This document shows positions 1 to 9,908 of a stretch of DNA of 64,000 nt, in pieces (the first letter of the stretch is position 1; every line of letters starts with the position of its first letter). The stretch comes from Rhodosorus marinus (taxonomy: Eukaryota; Rhodophyta; Stylonematophyceae; Stylonematales; Stylonemataceae), in contig JAMWBK010000001.1 of NCBI GenBank assembly GCA_029953675.1, positions 2,889,001 to 2,953,000 on the forward strand. Reading direction: 5' to 3'. The notes beneath the pieces were generated by a model. It worked only from the letters and a program-made list of their open reading frames with translations. It did no database searches and had not been told where the DNA came from. The position numbers and the translations under genes were made by a program.

Positions 1-273
1 CAACGTTGGCACCCTTGCCAAGTAGGCGATAGTTTGTAGATGATCGATGCTTCCTTTCCGACTGGAAATGAAGGAGATAAGTCTAGGAACACGGAATAAA
101 CCATATTCGCTTCTTGTAGACCCGGCCCCAAAAACCCGTACCAATGTTACGCAGATCTTCTGCAGAGGGCGCATGTAGTTGTGACTGACCCAGATCTTTG
201 ATATCTGATCCCCCTCTGTAAACCTCCAAGAACCGCTTCATTTCCTAGTCCCTTAAACAAATCGGTCTTCGTG

Positions 274-317
274 CGAAAATCCAATCCGTGTGGAAAAGCC
301 CGCGGATTGGATTTTCG
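274..317. repeat. Perfect 15-bp inverted repeat (hairpin)
   Basis: The arm CGAAAATCCAATCCG (274-288) is followed, after 14 bases, by its exact reverse complement (303-317). It lies in intergenic DNA with no gene nearby. It could be the core of a small foldback element or a structured RNA; neither is established. Confidence 0.85.
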
Positions 318-1171
318 TAGAGTTCGATCCTTCACTCTTCTCTGTCCTTCGAGGTGATTCGAAGGTTTCGCTCTGCTCTTGTAGCGCTACAATCTGAGTC
401 CAATTGGACCGCTAGGAGGCAACCATCCTCCGGACCAACGCATGTCGCAGGGGGTTTGATTTTCCTCGACAACAACGACCATCACCCAATCTAATTATTA
501 CGATTATTCATTAATCACTTGATTGCGCTGGTTCTTCAGCGGAAAACTGAAATAATAAAGACAAACCTCCAAACAACCCGTCTGTTCGACTTGATAATTG
601 GACTAAATCCTGTAGATAAGCCAATATAAATAATAATTTTTTGTACGTTAGCACATTTCATTGGCCTTTATCCAAGCGAGTAACCAATCAATACGAGCTT
701 CTCCGCCTCATCTGTTTATTTATTAGCCCCATTCAATATCTAGAATGAGCACTAGGAACCGCTCGTTGCACAACCACATTCTTTTCGTCATCGCCAAATA
801 CAGTCTATTCAGGATAATATATATTAAATATTCACGATAAAAATCAGTCAAAATTAGAAATAGACTGAATATCTCCTAGACTGCCATCAGAGGCAAACCC
901 AGCTCGCTCTAGAAGTTGTGAGCTATTCTCACTCCTCAACCCGCTTGAATAGGAACACCAGATCTTTTCACCACCAGCGGCGACCTTTTTCTTGTCTTCG
1001 TCAGGGCGTTGTTCGAAGTGAACTTGCCACCCACCCTTTGTCTCCCGTGCAGAGGGGGGTAAGAGAGCAGGGGCATATACGCCGGGAAGGTGGAAAAGTC
1101 CAAACGCTGCTGGCAAAGAGAATCAGAGAAGACAAAAAGCCCACCAGCCACACCTCTCTTGCCAAACACGA

Positions 1172-1195
1172 ACACACACACACACACACACACAC
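1172..1195. repeat. (CA)n microsatellite
   Basis: An uninterrupted run of about twelve AC dinucleotides. Confidence 0.95.
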
Positions 1196-1288
1196 TAAAA
1201 AATAGAAGATCCTTCACTCATGCCAGCCGCGCACTATCAACCGCCACCCTCCCCAACCAATGGACCAAACTCTGCTTTCACAACTACA

Positions 1289-1494
1289 CATCCAATGGAT
1301 GGGTAAAGATCAACTCCTCCCATCCAATAGATGGGTAAAGATCAATCCTCCCATCCAATAGATGGGTTAAGATAATTTCATCCCATCCAATAGATGGGTA
1401 CAGATCATCTCAACCCATCCAATGGATGGGTAATGATCATCTTTTCCCATCCAATAGATGGGTAAAGATCATCCTCACCCATCCAATGGATGGA
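1289..1494 (+). repeat. 32-bp tandem repeat of palindromic units, seven copies
   Basis: Seven copies begin at 1289, 1321, 1352, 1384, 1416, 1448 and 1480, so the period is 32 bp (one step is 31). Each has the core CCCATCCAATAGATGGG or a one-base variant with G for A in the spacer. The core is itself a palindrome with arms CCCATC/GATGGG, usually followed by TAAAGATCAT. The period is not a multiple of three, so the array does not code for a repeat protein. It ends about 290 bp before the ATG of the PsbP-like gene, so it could act as a cluster of protein-binding sites; this is inference. Confidence 0.9.
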
Positions 1495-1783
1495 GGAGAT
1501 GGGATTGGGATTGAAAATCTTTTGCTGACTGTCGGAGATTGCTTTCGTGTGGATGAAGCGATAGGTGCGTTGGGGATAAGGACGTGGAGGAGGATGGAGA
1601 TGGAGATGAGGTGGGGAAGGGATTGGTGACCGGATAAGTATTGTTTTGTGTGGTAGGATTGATTGATTGTGTGTGTAGAGGCTGGTTGGGAGGAACTCTG
1701 CTTGAGAAACCTTTTTTTTTGGGGGGGGGAGGGCGGAGAGTGGGGCGTGAGGTTTTTTTTTTTTTGTGGATAGCTTGGTTGAG

Positions 1784-2632
1784 ATGGAGGGGTTGGGATT
1801 TGTTGGGGCTGGAGCTACTGTGGGTGGGGGACTGAGGAGGTCTGGAGTGGTTTGTAGAGTGGAGGAAGGGGGTGTCGAGGTGTCGAGGCGGACAGTTTTG
1901 TTGTCGACTGTGAGTGTTGTGGGTGGGTTGTTGGGGGGTGCGCAGCAGGCGAGTGCTGACGCTGTTTCTGGGAGATCGGTGGTGAATGGGGTCTTGAGCG
2001 CGTATGGACTGCCGCAGATTCCTGATAAGGGTGGCTTTACCCCAATTCTGGAGGAGTATGGAAGCGATAAGATTGTGGAGTTTCTTTGTACGTCACAGCA
2101 GCTTGAAACTCCTTTCTATTGCGCAAACAGTTTTTCTGAACTCTTTTTCTTCCGCCTTGCTTTGGTAGATCCCAGTGCATGGCTCGTTACCAAAGAACAG
2201 TCTGGTATTGATCGACCACGGCTCAACCTAGATCGCGTAGTACCGACAATCAACATTGGCGACTACCGAAAAGCTGAATCGCTCGCATTCTACTCGACGC
2301 CGGCGTCCGGAAAGGACACCTTTGACGTACCCGTTGACAAGCTCGCTAAGATCGCAATCCAGCTTCCCAACCCAGACTACAGAATGCTAAAGGATAAGAA
2401 GATCGCGACGAACGGTTACCGCCTCACTTCGTTCAAATTCGATACGTACACGACGTCCGGGTATATGGGTGAGAGACGCGCTCTCGTTGCATCTACTGTT
2501 ATAGATGATACGGTCTTCCTCCTCGGAGGTGTTTGCAGCGAACTTCGATACAAGAAAATTGAGGAACTTCTACTCACCGCCATGGAGAATTTCAAGGTCA
2601 CCAAGGTCCAGAGCTTGAAGAACAAGGTATAG
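1784..2632 (+). CDS. PsbP-domain thylakoid lumen protein
   Basis: Two exons, 1784-2087 and 2169-2632, give 255 aa. The 81-nt intron is a multiple of three without a stop, so a naive reading keeps 27 false residues. Splicing joins EFL to YPSAW, restoring the Tyr-Pro-Ser-x-Trp turn typical of PsbP domains. The N-terminus is a bipartite targeting signal: a start containing Gly-Phe-Val-Gly, then a twin-arginine pair (SRRTVLLS), a hydrophobic stretch and an ASADA cleavage site, as in Tat-dependent lumen import. The C-terminal part (TSGYMGERRALVAS and the following strands) fits the PsbP fold. PsbP-family members support photosystem assembly or oxygen evolution; which subgroup this belongs to cannot be told. 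The open frame begins earlier at a GTG; 1784 is its first ATG. T and G homopolymers lie just upstream. Confidence 0.85.
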   Translation: MEGLGFVGAGATVGGGLRRSGVVCRVEEGGVEVSRRTVLLSTVSVVGGLLGGAQQASADAVSGRSVVNGVLSAYGLPQIPDKGGFTPILEEYGSDKIVEFLCTSQQLETPFYCANSFSELFFFRLALVDPSAWLVTKEQSGIDRPRLNLDRVVPTINIGDYRKAESLAFYSTPASGKDTFDVPVDKLAKIAIQLPNPDYRMLKDKKIATNGYRLTSFKFDTYTTSGYMGERRALVASTVIDDTVFLLGGVCSELRYKKIEELLLTAMENFKVTKVQSLKNKV

Positions 2633-3398
2633 GACAACGGGCAACGACGCACCATCTGCTCCATGTGAACTGTTTCCTTTAATCTAATCGAAAGTTGCCT
2701 CGCTTGTACACACCAGACGGCTTGAAGAACTGCAGCAGCAGAAACGTATGACCAACACGCCTCTGAAACAGTCGTGAAGATCCAGAAAGGAAACAGAGAA
2801 ATCAACTGGCATTCTTTCTACATGAGAAAGCTGGTGGCGGTGATGTAAAAACAGTTATTTCTTCGGAGCGCTGATCTGAACGTTGATGACGAGCGGTTGC
2901 GCAGGTTTGGAGTTAACGAGGAGAGAGAGAGGGAGAGCCAAGTAGTTCCGTTTGGCCGGGGGGTTTTTCACCGGTATCATATCCACACGTGTTGTTTTGT
3001 TTAATCGTCACCAGAAAACCGTGAACAAAAAAGCAAAATTTACGAGGAAATCCTTGATTTTTTTTAGATGAGGGACAAGGAGCTCTGATTCGGAACCAAG
3101 CAGGGAAAACAGGTTTCACCAATAGACAAATCCCAACAAAAACAACAACAATGTCTCGTGACAAGATATGGAAAGGAAGACGAGCGCTGTCCTATCCGGT
3201 TGGCCTCCCCCCTCCGGGTTTTTGGCTGAGAGAAAGCCGGGCTAAGAATCACCCCAGACTTCCATCCCACCCTTTCCTTCTGTACCCATAAACTCTGGCC
3301 TTTCAAGAGCACACGTAAAAAGGCGCGACGTTGCCACGAGGTCTCTTGGGATTTTCCAAGACCAGCATAGCTAGAACTAGAGAATAAACCAGTCGAGG
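2633..3398. other. Intergenic between convergent genes
   Basis: This is the shared 3' space of the PsbP-like gene (+) and the CYP38 gene (-). I see no gene here; it presumably holds both 3' UTRs. Confidence 0.6.
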
Positions 3399-5852
3399 TT
3401 ACCCTCGCTCCAGCTCCGCGCCTTTATATTCCACGACATCCTTTGGCCCATCGAAGTTTTCAAGGCCGGCAACGACCTTGGCGTCAACGATCACGTCTCC
3501 TTGTTTCAAATCTCTGAGGAAGAATCCACCTTCAACCACATATCCGAAGACTGAAGGAGAGTTGGTACCAAACAAACAGGCAGTTAGAATCGATCTGGAG
3601 CGACCCGTTGAAAAGAGCCTTAGCTTAAGACGTACCCGAGTATCTTCCGTCGAGAAGGTTCCTTCCAGCGGGAGTGAGATCAGGTTCAAACAGAAACCAA
3701 AAGAACTGCGAGCTGCCAGAGTCTGCAGAAAACTCCTCACGTGCCTGGCCAAAAAAATACATAACAATCAGAGTTGAGCGACTGAATTCTATGACATGTC
3801 ACTCTGTTGCGATGCTCGCAATGTACCATGGCCATAGTTCCGTATGATGTAAACGGCAGTACTGTGTTCGCAGTTGCCCGGCCGTCATCCTCAAGCGTTA
3901 TTCCGTACGTGGGCGTTTTGTCTCCTCGAGCAAAGATCTCGAGCGGGATCTTTCGAATCTTTTCAGTCTTAGGATCGATGAAGCCGTCCTGTCGATTGTT
4001 GCAGTGGTCGGGGTTGAAGAGCCGAGACTTTTCTTCAGACCATGCATGCATACATGAAGAATTAGTGAACAAGTGAATTGCAACTCACCACATCACCAGC
4101 CGGATCACCGGTCTGGACCACAAACCCGTCGGAGCGAGTAATCTCCAGTTTGTTGTAGAAGCCGCGCTTGACCAGATCGACAAAGTTCCCGGCGGAAATC
4201 GGTGCATTATATCCGTCGACGACCTGGGACGACGACGATTGCAAGCAAAAAAAAAGAAGTGAGTCTACGGGGTAAGACGAAGCTGACTTAAACTCGCAAA
4301 CTGCAATACCATTGTCATCTTCGCTGTCTTGAACAGCTCTCCTTCAATATCAAACTTGCCGCCATCGACCTTCTTGAAGTTCATCTCCACCACTGCCCTT
4401 CCGAGCAACTTGGGGAGATCCTTATATTCCTCAGGAATCTCATAGGGGAACTTCTCAATCATCATCTGTTCCAATCTCCCGACTTCGCGGAGGATATCCC
4501 TCTGAAGGGAGATGACCTCATCGGAGCTCTTTGCGGCAACCAGGACTTTGAGCTCGTCCATACGACCCCTCACGCTCGCCAAAACCTCGCTGCCGCTCTC
4601 GCGCTTCCCTTCAGCAACAGCTTTCAAGATGTCATCGGACTTTTTGTCCAGCACCTTGATCGTCTTCTTCACGTCGTTTTCGATGGCATTCCATTTGAAC
4701 GCTCGAATGTCGTACGTAATCTCCTCTAGATTCGCCTGGATCTCCCGAATATTCTTCTCCTGCACCGGCAATCCCCATCTCAACAGCGACTCAGCGTCCT
4801 AATCAGCAATACCATTCCTCCGTCAGCAACTCAACCAGTCATGCGCAGTGTGAATACAATGCAAACCAACCACAATGGAGTATACCGATGCAAACCAAAG
4901 TAACCCAATGAACACCAAACCATACTCTTAAAACCTCTCTTTAAAGTACATTCATTAACTTATTTCAAACAAACGTTGAAATTCGACCCGATCAAAAGTC
5001 TATTATCCAATTACATCAACTAACACAGAATAAGCAGCAAAATTCACCAATGAACGGTTCACAAAATCCCGAATAAGAATATTTGACCAGTAACAGAAGA
5101 GCAAATGTAAGCAGTTCTGGTTGGCAGCATGAGCGGGATTGCTTCTCCGGTTGGAATGGGTTTGGGGATGGATCCGAACTCATTCACTTACCTTATTGAC
5201 TCTGCCTGAAGAGCTTTGGAAAGTAGACCCACCGTTTACTGTATTCCTGATCGCCTGCGCCTGCATTTGATCAACCCCGACGATAGCTGGTTGGTTGTTT
5301 TTGTTTTTTTTTCGTTGCAATCGGGAGAGCAGACAGGAACAGGGATTATCAGAGATCATGGAAAAAACAAATGTCGACTTTGGAGGGCTAATAGGTGATA
5401 TTATGAAGGGTGGCGGTAGTAGTGGTGGTGCGTCTCACCAGGACTGAATGCCAGGGCGGCTGCGATCGCGGAGGACAGGATGGCTTTCTTTATCCGACTG
5501 CCATCTTGAGGACTCTGCTGTCCAGCCTGACAGACAATGGGACTCGGTGCTCTTCGTTGAGTAACCTGCTGAACACCAATGGAAGAGTAATTGAAAGGGT
5601 AAGATGATGGGTTCGTATATGAGGCACCTGATTAGCGATATTCCATGACCATGTAAACGCACCGACGCTGGGTGAGAACCTTTCGATCCCGACGAAACCA
5701 ACTGCCCGGAGCTCAAAGAGTTAACAAAAGCCTAGAAGAAGAGTAAAACACACCACGTCAACCCCAACAAAACCAAAAAAAAACAAAAAAAAAACGTACG
5801 CGGATCTGATCAGACAAAAAAAAAAAAAAAAAGGCCTTACCAGGGACGACAT
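3399..5852 (-). CDS. CYP38: Thylakoid lumen cyclophilin CYP38/TLP40
   Basis: Nine exons on the minus strand: 5852-5841, 5701-5663, 5568-5439, 5286-5192, 4798-4310, 4223-4089, 3988-3827, 3744-3636 and 3550-3399. They join in frame to 440 aa; Arabidopsis CYP38 is about 437. Exon 1 encodes only four residues (MSSL). A chloroplast signal ending near IVCQA is followed by a second hydrophobic segment ([18 protein letters not shown]) that sends the protein to the lumen. Then come the helical N-domain ([17 protein letters not shown]) and the cyclophilin-like domain with [44 protein letters not shown] and GRYSVFGYV. The family assists PSII assembly and has weak or no isomerase activity. Intron lengths are 139, 94, 152, 393, 86, 100, 82 and 85 nt. 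The exon 2/3 junction was chosen to keep frame (donor GTGCGT). Confidence 0.93.
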
Positions 5853-6922
5853 CCTCCACACACCCAACTCTTAAAACCAAGACCGTTCCCTCACTAGCGC
5901 CCACCCCCCTCCCCCCCACAAAAATTCGTACTCAGACAACCCTCCTTCTCTCCTCGATCTTCTCAGAACAAAACAACCTTCTCCTTCTCATCCATAACAA
6001 AAGCCTTGCTTCAGATAGCACTAATAAAAAAAAACCTGCACAAGTTACACACAGCCCCAACCACTCACCCTCTTCCCTCTCCTCCTCCTTCCTCAATCCC
6101 CTTCTCACCTCTTGCACCCCCGATCGATATCCACACAATCCCGTCCGTTTCGAGAACGGGATTTATCAAACACCCTTTTTTTCTTTGGTAATCAATGAAA
6201 AACCGGTACCTATCAAAATAATATGAAAATAATTATATTATAAAGTTTTTATTATAATCCATGAATTCTTATCCACTAGTTATCGGTTATTATAGAATCT
6301 GGAGATTTCCTATCTAAAATATCTAAAAAATCAATATTGATGTGTGGGGAGCGGTGGAGGGGCGTTTTTGTGATTGAATTGCTCGATTGGATGGTTTGCT
6401 GTGGATGGAGAAGCTGGAGCTTGCTAATCTTTTGTTTAGATGGGTTATGGGACGCGTGCTTGTAGTGGCGAGGGGGGGGGGGGCGGGACCCTTTTTTTTT
6501 TGAGTTTTCCCCATTGTTTCTCTCGATAAGTTTTGCTTGTGGGTTTGGATAGATGCGTTCTAGTGAACGCTGGGCACCCTACGCGGGCGCTTTCTGATCG
6601 AAAGTTTGGCCCGATGAAAAAGCGCTTCTGCGAGAAGTATTTCTGGGCTGCGGAATCCTCCCGGAGCTTTCCTCCTTGAAGATGTGGTACATGGAGAACT
6701 CTCATCTGTCCGAGATTGCACGGGTAGGCAGTTCGCTTCGGCTCCTCCAGACACTCTACTGGAATCGTCGGCAGCAGTCGCCTGTAGATGATACCTGTCG
6801 TGGCCATGGAAAGCACTGTCACCGTTCAGAAACGCTTCCCAGCGAGTGCAGAGCGTTCATTGAGCATCCTCCGGCGGGGAGCCCGAAGACCTCATATGGT
6901 AGGAGAACTTTAAATCAAAAGG
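5853..6922. other. Intergenic, homopolymer-rich
   Basis: The presumed promoter and 5' leader of CYP38 lie at the left edge and read as G- and T-rich on its coding strand. AT-rich DNA follows at 6190-6350. From about 6540 the sequence becomes mixed and may be the degenerate 5' part of the retroelement that follows. Confidence 0.5.
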
Positions 6923-7915
6923 TTGGGCTGCGAGCGATACAACGCAGGCTACGCCCCGAAACTCCGCCGCGGATTAATAGACTGGCCACCCTGCCAGCAG
7001 ACGAGGGGAAACCCCCCAGGAGACGCTCCAGAAGACGCAGGCGATTGGAGTAGTGGTTCTACACAACAAACTCTCTCTCGGGAGGCACACCATTCAGCAT
7101 TCCAACGCCTGGTTAACAATCCGCGCATCTCCGGCGAACATCGTGCTCGAATCAGGTCCGCGGCGGGCTCTGGATCGGGAGTCTGGTTGCGAGAACTGCC
7201 GACGTTGGAGCCGAAAAAGCTGAGCTCGATCGAAATGCAGGTAAATATCCGACAACTACTGGAGCTACCGATTCCGGGGCTGCGGACTACGGAAAAGTGT
7301 ACTCAGTGCCGTGGTAAACACGGTGCAAACGGAGTACAACGCTTTCATCATTGCCCCATGTCGACTGGCCTGTGGCAACGTAGGCATGACGAGATATGCA
7401 CGGAGATCGCAAGGTGGCTGAACAGGTGGAATTTTGTGGACATCGAGCAGGAGCCAGAGAAGTACTTTGAAAACTACGGGCTACGGCCAGACATCATTGC
7501 TACGCATCCGAGGACATTTCAACGGTATGCGCTGGACGTGGCGGTTGTGTCTCCTTTGCAAGGGAAGTATCTGAGGCGTAGTCAGGAGGAGAGTGGCTAT
7601 GCAGCAAGATGTGCAGAGAGGTGGAAGAAAGCGCACTACAAGGAGGCGATGACGATAGAACACACGGATGACGAGTTCATCCCAATTGCAATAGAAACAT
7701 TTGGGCGGACTGGACCGATGGCACAGGAGTTTCTGCGGGACAGCTGCAAGAATTTGTTGCACCGGAGCCTAGAACTGAGCGATATAAGATCGCAGATGAA
7801 CCGGCAATTTTGGCGAGCTAATGCCGAGATAGCGCTAGGCGCTTTGCGCGTAGACCAGTTGGAGAATCCACTGGTACCTGTTTTTTCTTTAGAACGTAGC
7901 ATGAGACCCCGGTAG
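6923..7915 (+). mobile_element. 5'-truncated non-LTR retrotransposon: zinc knuckle plus restriction-like endonuclease
   Basis: A 330-codon open frame with no ATG at its start is the 3' part of a LINE-type polyprotein. It contains a CCHC-type knuckle (CTQC ... RFHHC), then RHDEICTEIARWLNRW and a PD-(D/E)XK-like core: GLRPDII, ALDVAVVSP about 15 residues later, KKAHYKEAM and FIPIAIETFGRTG. This order is that of the C-terminal endonuclease of RLE retrotransposons of the R2/CRE type. No reverse transcriptase domain can be read upstream, so the copy is 5'-truncated, as is common for LINEs. The frame is intact, suggesting recent insertion. It ends at a short hairpin (ACCCC ... GGGGT, 7905-7920). 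Two decayed relatives lie at 29855-30620 and 30950-31330 on the other strand. Confidence 0.75.
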
Positions 7916-9907
7916 CGGGGTTCGAGTAAGTATTCCCCTAGATAGCGATAGAAGTAGTGTTACGCTGCAGTAGGCAGCTGCCCAGTAAAGCTTACGGTGA
8001 CATCGAATCCTATGAGAACGTCCACCACGCTCTGGACGCTACCGCCGTTCAGTTCGGACAAGTTTGCATTGCTCAATTATCGATCGGTGCATTTTAAAGT
8101 ACAGAGAAGCGGGGATATTGTCGGACTTCGTTACAATGCAAGAAATTTTTGCTGTCCGTTAGGCGTGGCAATGCCCAGAATGCTTCGCATTGGCCACCGT
8201 GCGGGCCTTTTGTCACCCTCACGATCCATCAAGCCAAGACACACATGGCTGCGGGCATAAGGATGTAGTCCAACTCAGACCCACGGAGATCAGCCTCGTC
8301 GTAGACGATTTGCTTGAGACGAACTCGTCAGCATCTGAGACTAAACAATTCCTCGGGATACCTTCCTGCATCGACTTCTTTGGTTTACCAGAAAGCTAGC
8401 ACTGCACTGTAGAGAATGTGGGAAATGTAGACTGCTTGTCCTTGATATCTGTGAGCGGTTCTGAGGCGATTTAGCAGTTGCAACGCCATAAAGTCCCATT
8501 CCTATGGAAATCCATTTCGCGTCGCATTCGCTTGGGGTCTGGGTCCAGATGACTGGACAGCTTTTAGCAGTGGCCGTCACGCTTGTGAGCCACTGGGCAT
8601 CCATAGGCCCCCAAAGGCGACAAAGATGCAGTCTTCTGGGTCGGAGACGGCATTGCGGTGCCTCTTGATTACAAAAGCCGCCGTCCCTCGGACGGCGCTG
8701 TAGGGCGACTAGTACAACACCTCTTGATCAGATCAGCAACTCTACCTCGAGGATCTCTCCTCACAAAAGCATCCAAAACCCCAACGTTTGGCGCCGGCGG
8801 TACTTGGTCGCCGCGTGTATTACCGTGCCCGCCCTGATCTTCTTTCTCGAATGTATGCTTCTTTGAGTTTTGAGTGTCTCGCGCTTTGGCTCCGCCTTCG
8901 CTATCGAGGCGCCTTACTGCGCCCTTCCTAGCTCACTTCAATCGGGGACAGTGGGCTCAGACTACAAACCGATCCGCGTGTCTAGTCAGGGACAGCAACC
9001 CTGAGAAGAAGAAGATTCGACGAAACCGAGAGAACAGACCTCTCAATTTAGGGCGGCAGCAGAATGGCAGGGCATGAAACTCAACGAAGAGAGGAAACGT
9101 GCGAGTGAGTCTCACCGCGATCACGAAAATGGTCCACATCTGGTTGTAGGAGCGGCTTTGGGGATCAACGCTGTCATTGGCCCGCGCTTCCAACACCTCT
9201 TTTATTTCGCCCTTTGGCGGAGTTTAGCGGTCCTCGCTGTTTGAGGCTTGTTCCTTGTGTAGCTCCTCGTTCTCGGGGTATCGAACCCTCGAACAAAGGT
9301 CCTGGAATAAGGTACGCTAAGTTAGGGCGGCTCTGAGCTTTGGGGTACGGCGAATAAACGCGACGATGTTGTTGTGAAGCGGTACGCGTTACCAAATCAA
9401 GGACATTCTGTTTTTAAGGATGTGTTACACGCTTCAGTACTTCCGTGATCTCAGAGTAGCTCGTCTCCGATCAACGCGCTTTGACTTGACCCTCACGGAC
9501 AAGGCCCGAAACGAGGCGCCTCTCCAGAACTCAGGCAGCGTTAAAGCGCCAGAGATTCAGATCTCAAGGAAGCATACAGTCTAGAAAGATGATCCAGGAT
9601 GTCACAGTAAAGACTCAAACCTCATATGCGTCCGCCGCCAAAAGCGACAACGCATTTCTTAGTACCTGTAGTACAGAAACATAACTTTAGAATTTCAATT
9701 TTAAAGGTTAGTACAAAACAGTGAGTACTAAGAACTCCGGTATGTGGGAAAAACTTTTGGTTTTCAAGGAGGTGGGAGGGACCGGGGAAAAGGCGAAGGA
9801 TGCAGGTTGCTATGAAGGGCTTTGGGAGGTTGAAGGGGAGATGATGTGATAGTTTGTGGGATGAATGCATCTTTAGTTTGGACTTTTTGTGGATTAAAAA
9901 TTCACTG
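7916..9907. other. Intergenic with repeat relics
   Basis: No convincing gene. A palindromic ggcagctgcc context near 7972 recurs near 43006. A coding-like relic at 8988-9131 has a relative at 24284-24431. The 9600-9850 region is the likely promoter of the bromodomain gene. Confidence 0.5.
8988..9131 (+). repeat. Dispersed repeat A, copy 1 (coding-like relic)
   Basis: Aligns by eye with 24284-24431. One frame reads MKLNEERKRASESHRDHEN; the other copy reads VKLNELRKRESVSSRSRKQ in the matching position. Conservation at the amino-acid level suggests both derive from a protein-coding mobile element. The element type is unknown. Confidence 0.55.
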
Positions 9908-9908
9908 A
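9861..9908 (+). promoter_or_regulatory. uORF of 15 codons ending in TGATG over the main start
   Basis: An upstream ATG at 9861 opens a short frame that stops at TGA 9906-9908. The A of this stop is the first base of the bromodomain gene's ATG (9908). Such a one-base stop/start overlap could couple termination to re-initiation. A uORF with the same geometry precedes the first zinc-finger gene. Confidence 0.5.

Larger units (their letters stand above)
1..1280. other. Intergenic, no gene seen
   Basis: No open frame here resembles a protein. The stretch is AT-rich from about 480 to 850. It holds a perfect 15-bp inverted repeat (274-317) and a (CA)n run (1172-1195), both listed separately. Confidence 0.6.

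Noticed and set aside
1426-1629. Coding frame through the 32-bp repeats
   Set aside because: The period is not a multiple of three and the peptide units do not repeat.
2088-2168. Reading the PsbP gene as a single 288-residue frame
   Set aside because: The insert breaks the conserved YPSxW turn and has clean GT-AG ends; the start codon of that frame is GTG.
9270-9310. tRNA T-arm on the minus strand (GGTTCGATACC)
   Set aside because: Flanking bases do not form a proper T-stem and no other arms are visible.
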